From: Pontibacillus yanchengensis Y32
Lineage (GTDB): Bacteria > Bacillota > Bacilli > Bacillales > BH030062
Assembly (NCBI RefSeq): GCF_000770635.1
Contig: NZ_AVBF01000004.1
Coordinates: 1 to 64,000 of the forward strand
Length of the DNA stretch: 64,000 nt
Direction of reading: 5' to 3'
This document shows, in pieces, positions 63,305-64,000 of the stretch (position 1 is the first letter of the stretch; each line of letters opens with the position of its first letter). A model generated the notes under the pieces. That model saw nothing but the letters and a program-made list of their open reading frames with translations. It made no database searches and was not told the origin of the DNA. A program made the position numbers and the translations under genes.

Positions 63305-63793
63305 ATGGCGAACAATTGCATTAACCCTTGTACTTGTTCTGATGGAAATGGTCCAATTCCTTTTGAAGTGTCAACACAGGTAAACAACTGTGTTAGCGGA
63401 ATTAGAGAAGAAGGTATTATCGTTAATCCTTGTTTACTAAATAATTGTAAAGCTGGCTACTGTATTAAAGAAGACGTACCAGTTGAAATCTGCCCTGATG
63501 AAACGCTGAGATGTAATCTGAAATTCTATACTCTTACGTTTAGTGGCGATGGTGAAGTGACGTTCTCAGTCCCTGTTACAAATGGCGAAACTTGTGAAGT
63601 GCCTGAGGCTTATACACTTTACGATCGCTTCGATATTGGTCAGCACGTTTTCCACTACTGCAGTGAAGTATGCTGTCCGGAAAATGGCTGTGATTTAATT
63701 GAAGTAGAGATTACAGAAGCAATACTTGATCAGGAGACAATGCAAATTATTCTTAGAGGATTCTATCGTTTTAATAGACCTAATCTAGGATAA
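63305..63793 (+). CDS. Cysteine-rich structural-type protein, possible spore surface
   Basis: 162 residues with 15 Cys, many in tight clusters (CINPCTCSDGNGP, CKAGYC, CSEVCCPENGC), no signal peptide or membrane helix. The second half is beta-rich (LKFYTLTFSGDGEVTFSVP, ILRGFYRF). Cys-rich beta proteins without signal peptides in spore-formers are often coat, exosporium or endospore-appendage proteins; that is inference. Strong ribosome site GGGAGGG. A weak sigma-K-like AATATAGTA block lies upstream near 63265. Not certainly related to any named family. Confidence 0.72.
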   Translation: MANNCINPCTCSDGNGPIPFEVSTQVNNCVSGIREEGIIVNPCLLNNCKAGYCIKEDVPVEICPDETLRCNLKFYTLTFSGDGEVTFSVPVTNGETCEVPEAYTLYDRFDIGQHVFHYCSEVCCPENGCDLIEVEITEAILDQETMQIILRGFYRFNRPNLG

Positions 63794-63870
63794 TAACTCC
63801 ACCCCCTTTTGGAGAGAACAAGAAATCCTTCTCCCCTAGGGGGTTACATAATGGCTTATAATAAAAATAA

Positions 63871-63916
63871 ATGGAAGAGACTTGAGCACTTTACTCAGTC
63901 TCTTCCTTCTTCTATT
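63871..63916. terminator. Terminator of the Cys-rich gene (bidirectional)
   Basis: GGAAGAGACT/AGTCTCTTCC stem followed by TTCTTCTATTTC on the plus strand; the minus side is ATTTATTTTTATT, also suitable. Confidence 0.8.
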
Positions 63917-63999
63917 TCTCCAACCGAAAGAATTCTACTATCTTTTTTATATATCTGGAAATAAACGATTTTTTTGGATGAGGTACTTTTTTGGTAGGC
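63895..63999 (-). CDS. Possible partial gene entering from the right edge
   Basis: A minus-strand frame open from the window edge for 34 codons, ending SRILSVGEIEEGRD and stopping inside the terminator stem, a pattern common at gene ends here. Too short to identify; could be chance. Confidence 0.3.
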   Translation of the reverse strand, partial: AYQKSTSSKKIVYFQIYKKDSRILSVGEIEEGRD

Positions 64000-64000
64000 T

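Overview
The window looks like a chromosomal segment of a low-GC, endospore-forming Bacillaceae, probably near the Halobacillus/Pontibacillus/Virgibacillus side of the family; I infer this from protein resemblance and gene order, not from a database search. Most of the backbone follows the Bacillus subtilis rho-to-ywa region: glpX, murA2, transaldolase, fbaA, spo0F, ywjG, pyrG, rpoE, acdA/fadF, ywjE (cls), uvsE, ywiB/argS, speE/speB, pbpG, ywhD, ywgA, ywfO, lipL, pta, hemQ, gerQ, ywdK, ywdI, ywaF. No rRNA, tRNA, CRISPR array, insertion-sequence transposase or prophage gene was seen.

Layout. 0-9 kb: gluconeogenesis/glycolysis and cell-wall genes, spo0F, then pyrG with a conserved CTP-sensing attenuator, and rpoE. 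9.7-21.7 kb: a short-chain acyl-CoA operon (thiolase, 3-hydroxyacyl-CoA dehydrogenase, two acyl-CoA dehydrogenases, MeaB, a TetR regulator, the fused B12 mutase IcmF) plus fadF, with two similar palindromes that could be operators of the TetR protein and a CcpA cre site. 21.9-27 kb: cardiolipin synthase, UV endonuclease, XapX protein, ywiB-argS. 27.6-31.8 kb: three paralogous AimR-like (arbitrium-receptor-type) proteins and an esterase, outside any phage context. 32-36 kb: speE-speB and a class A penicillin-binding protein. 36.6-44 kb: a TAXI-type TRAP transporter next to a DctB-DctS-DctR-type sensing module, with cre sites. 44-55 kb: ywhD, ywgA-ywfO, lipL, pta, hemQ, a decayed cwlJ upstream of intact gerQ, ywdK, ywdI, a potassium channel. 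55-64 kb: NSS and NhaC-family sodium-coupled transporters, a LysR/YczE divergent pair, ywaF, small membrane proteins and a cysteine-rich protein.

The intergenic DNA is the most unusual part. It carries (i) at least eight arrays of strict 20-21 bp periodicity built on a TCGCTC heptamer and related units; (ii) a modular family of hairpin elements (8.2, 17.8-18.2, 47.4, 53.4 kb, and a related core at 0.3 kb) in which hairpin stems differ in sequence but keep pairing, and in which one copy lacks an entire two-hairpin module; and (iii) a 31-bp-armed REP-like palindrome upstream of pbpG.

Best candidates for something undescribed: the three chromosomal AimR-like sensors with no recognisable helix-turn-helix and no obvious AimP peptide; the modular covarying hairpin repeats; the 20-bp/40-bp phased arrays; and the combination of a DctB/DctS/DctR sensor with a TAXI-TRAP uptake system. 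Start codons were chosen mainly from Shine-Dalgarno position; all functions are assigned by recognition of family motifs and synteny.
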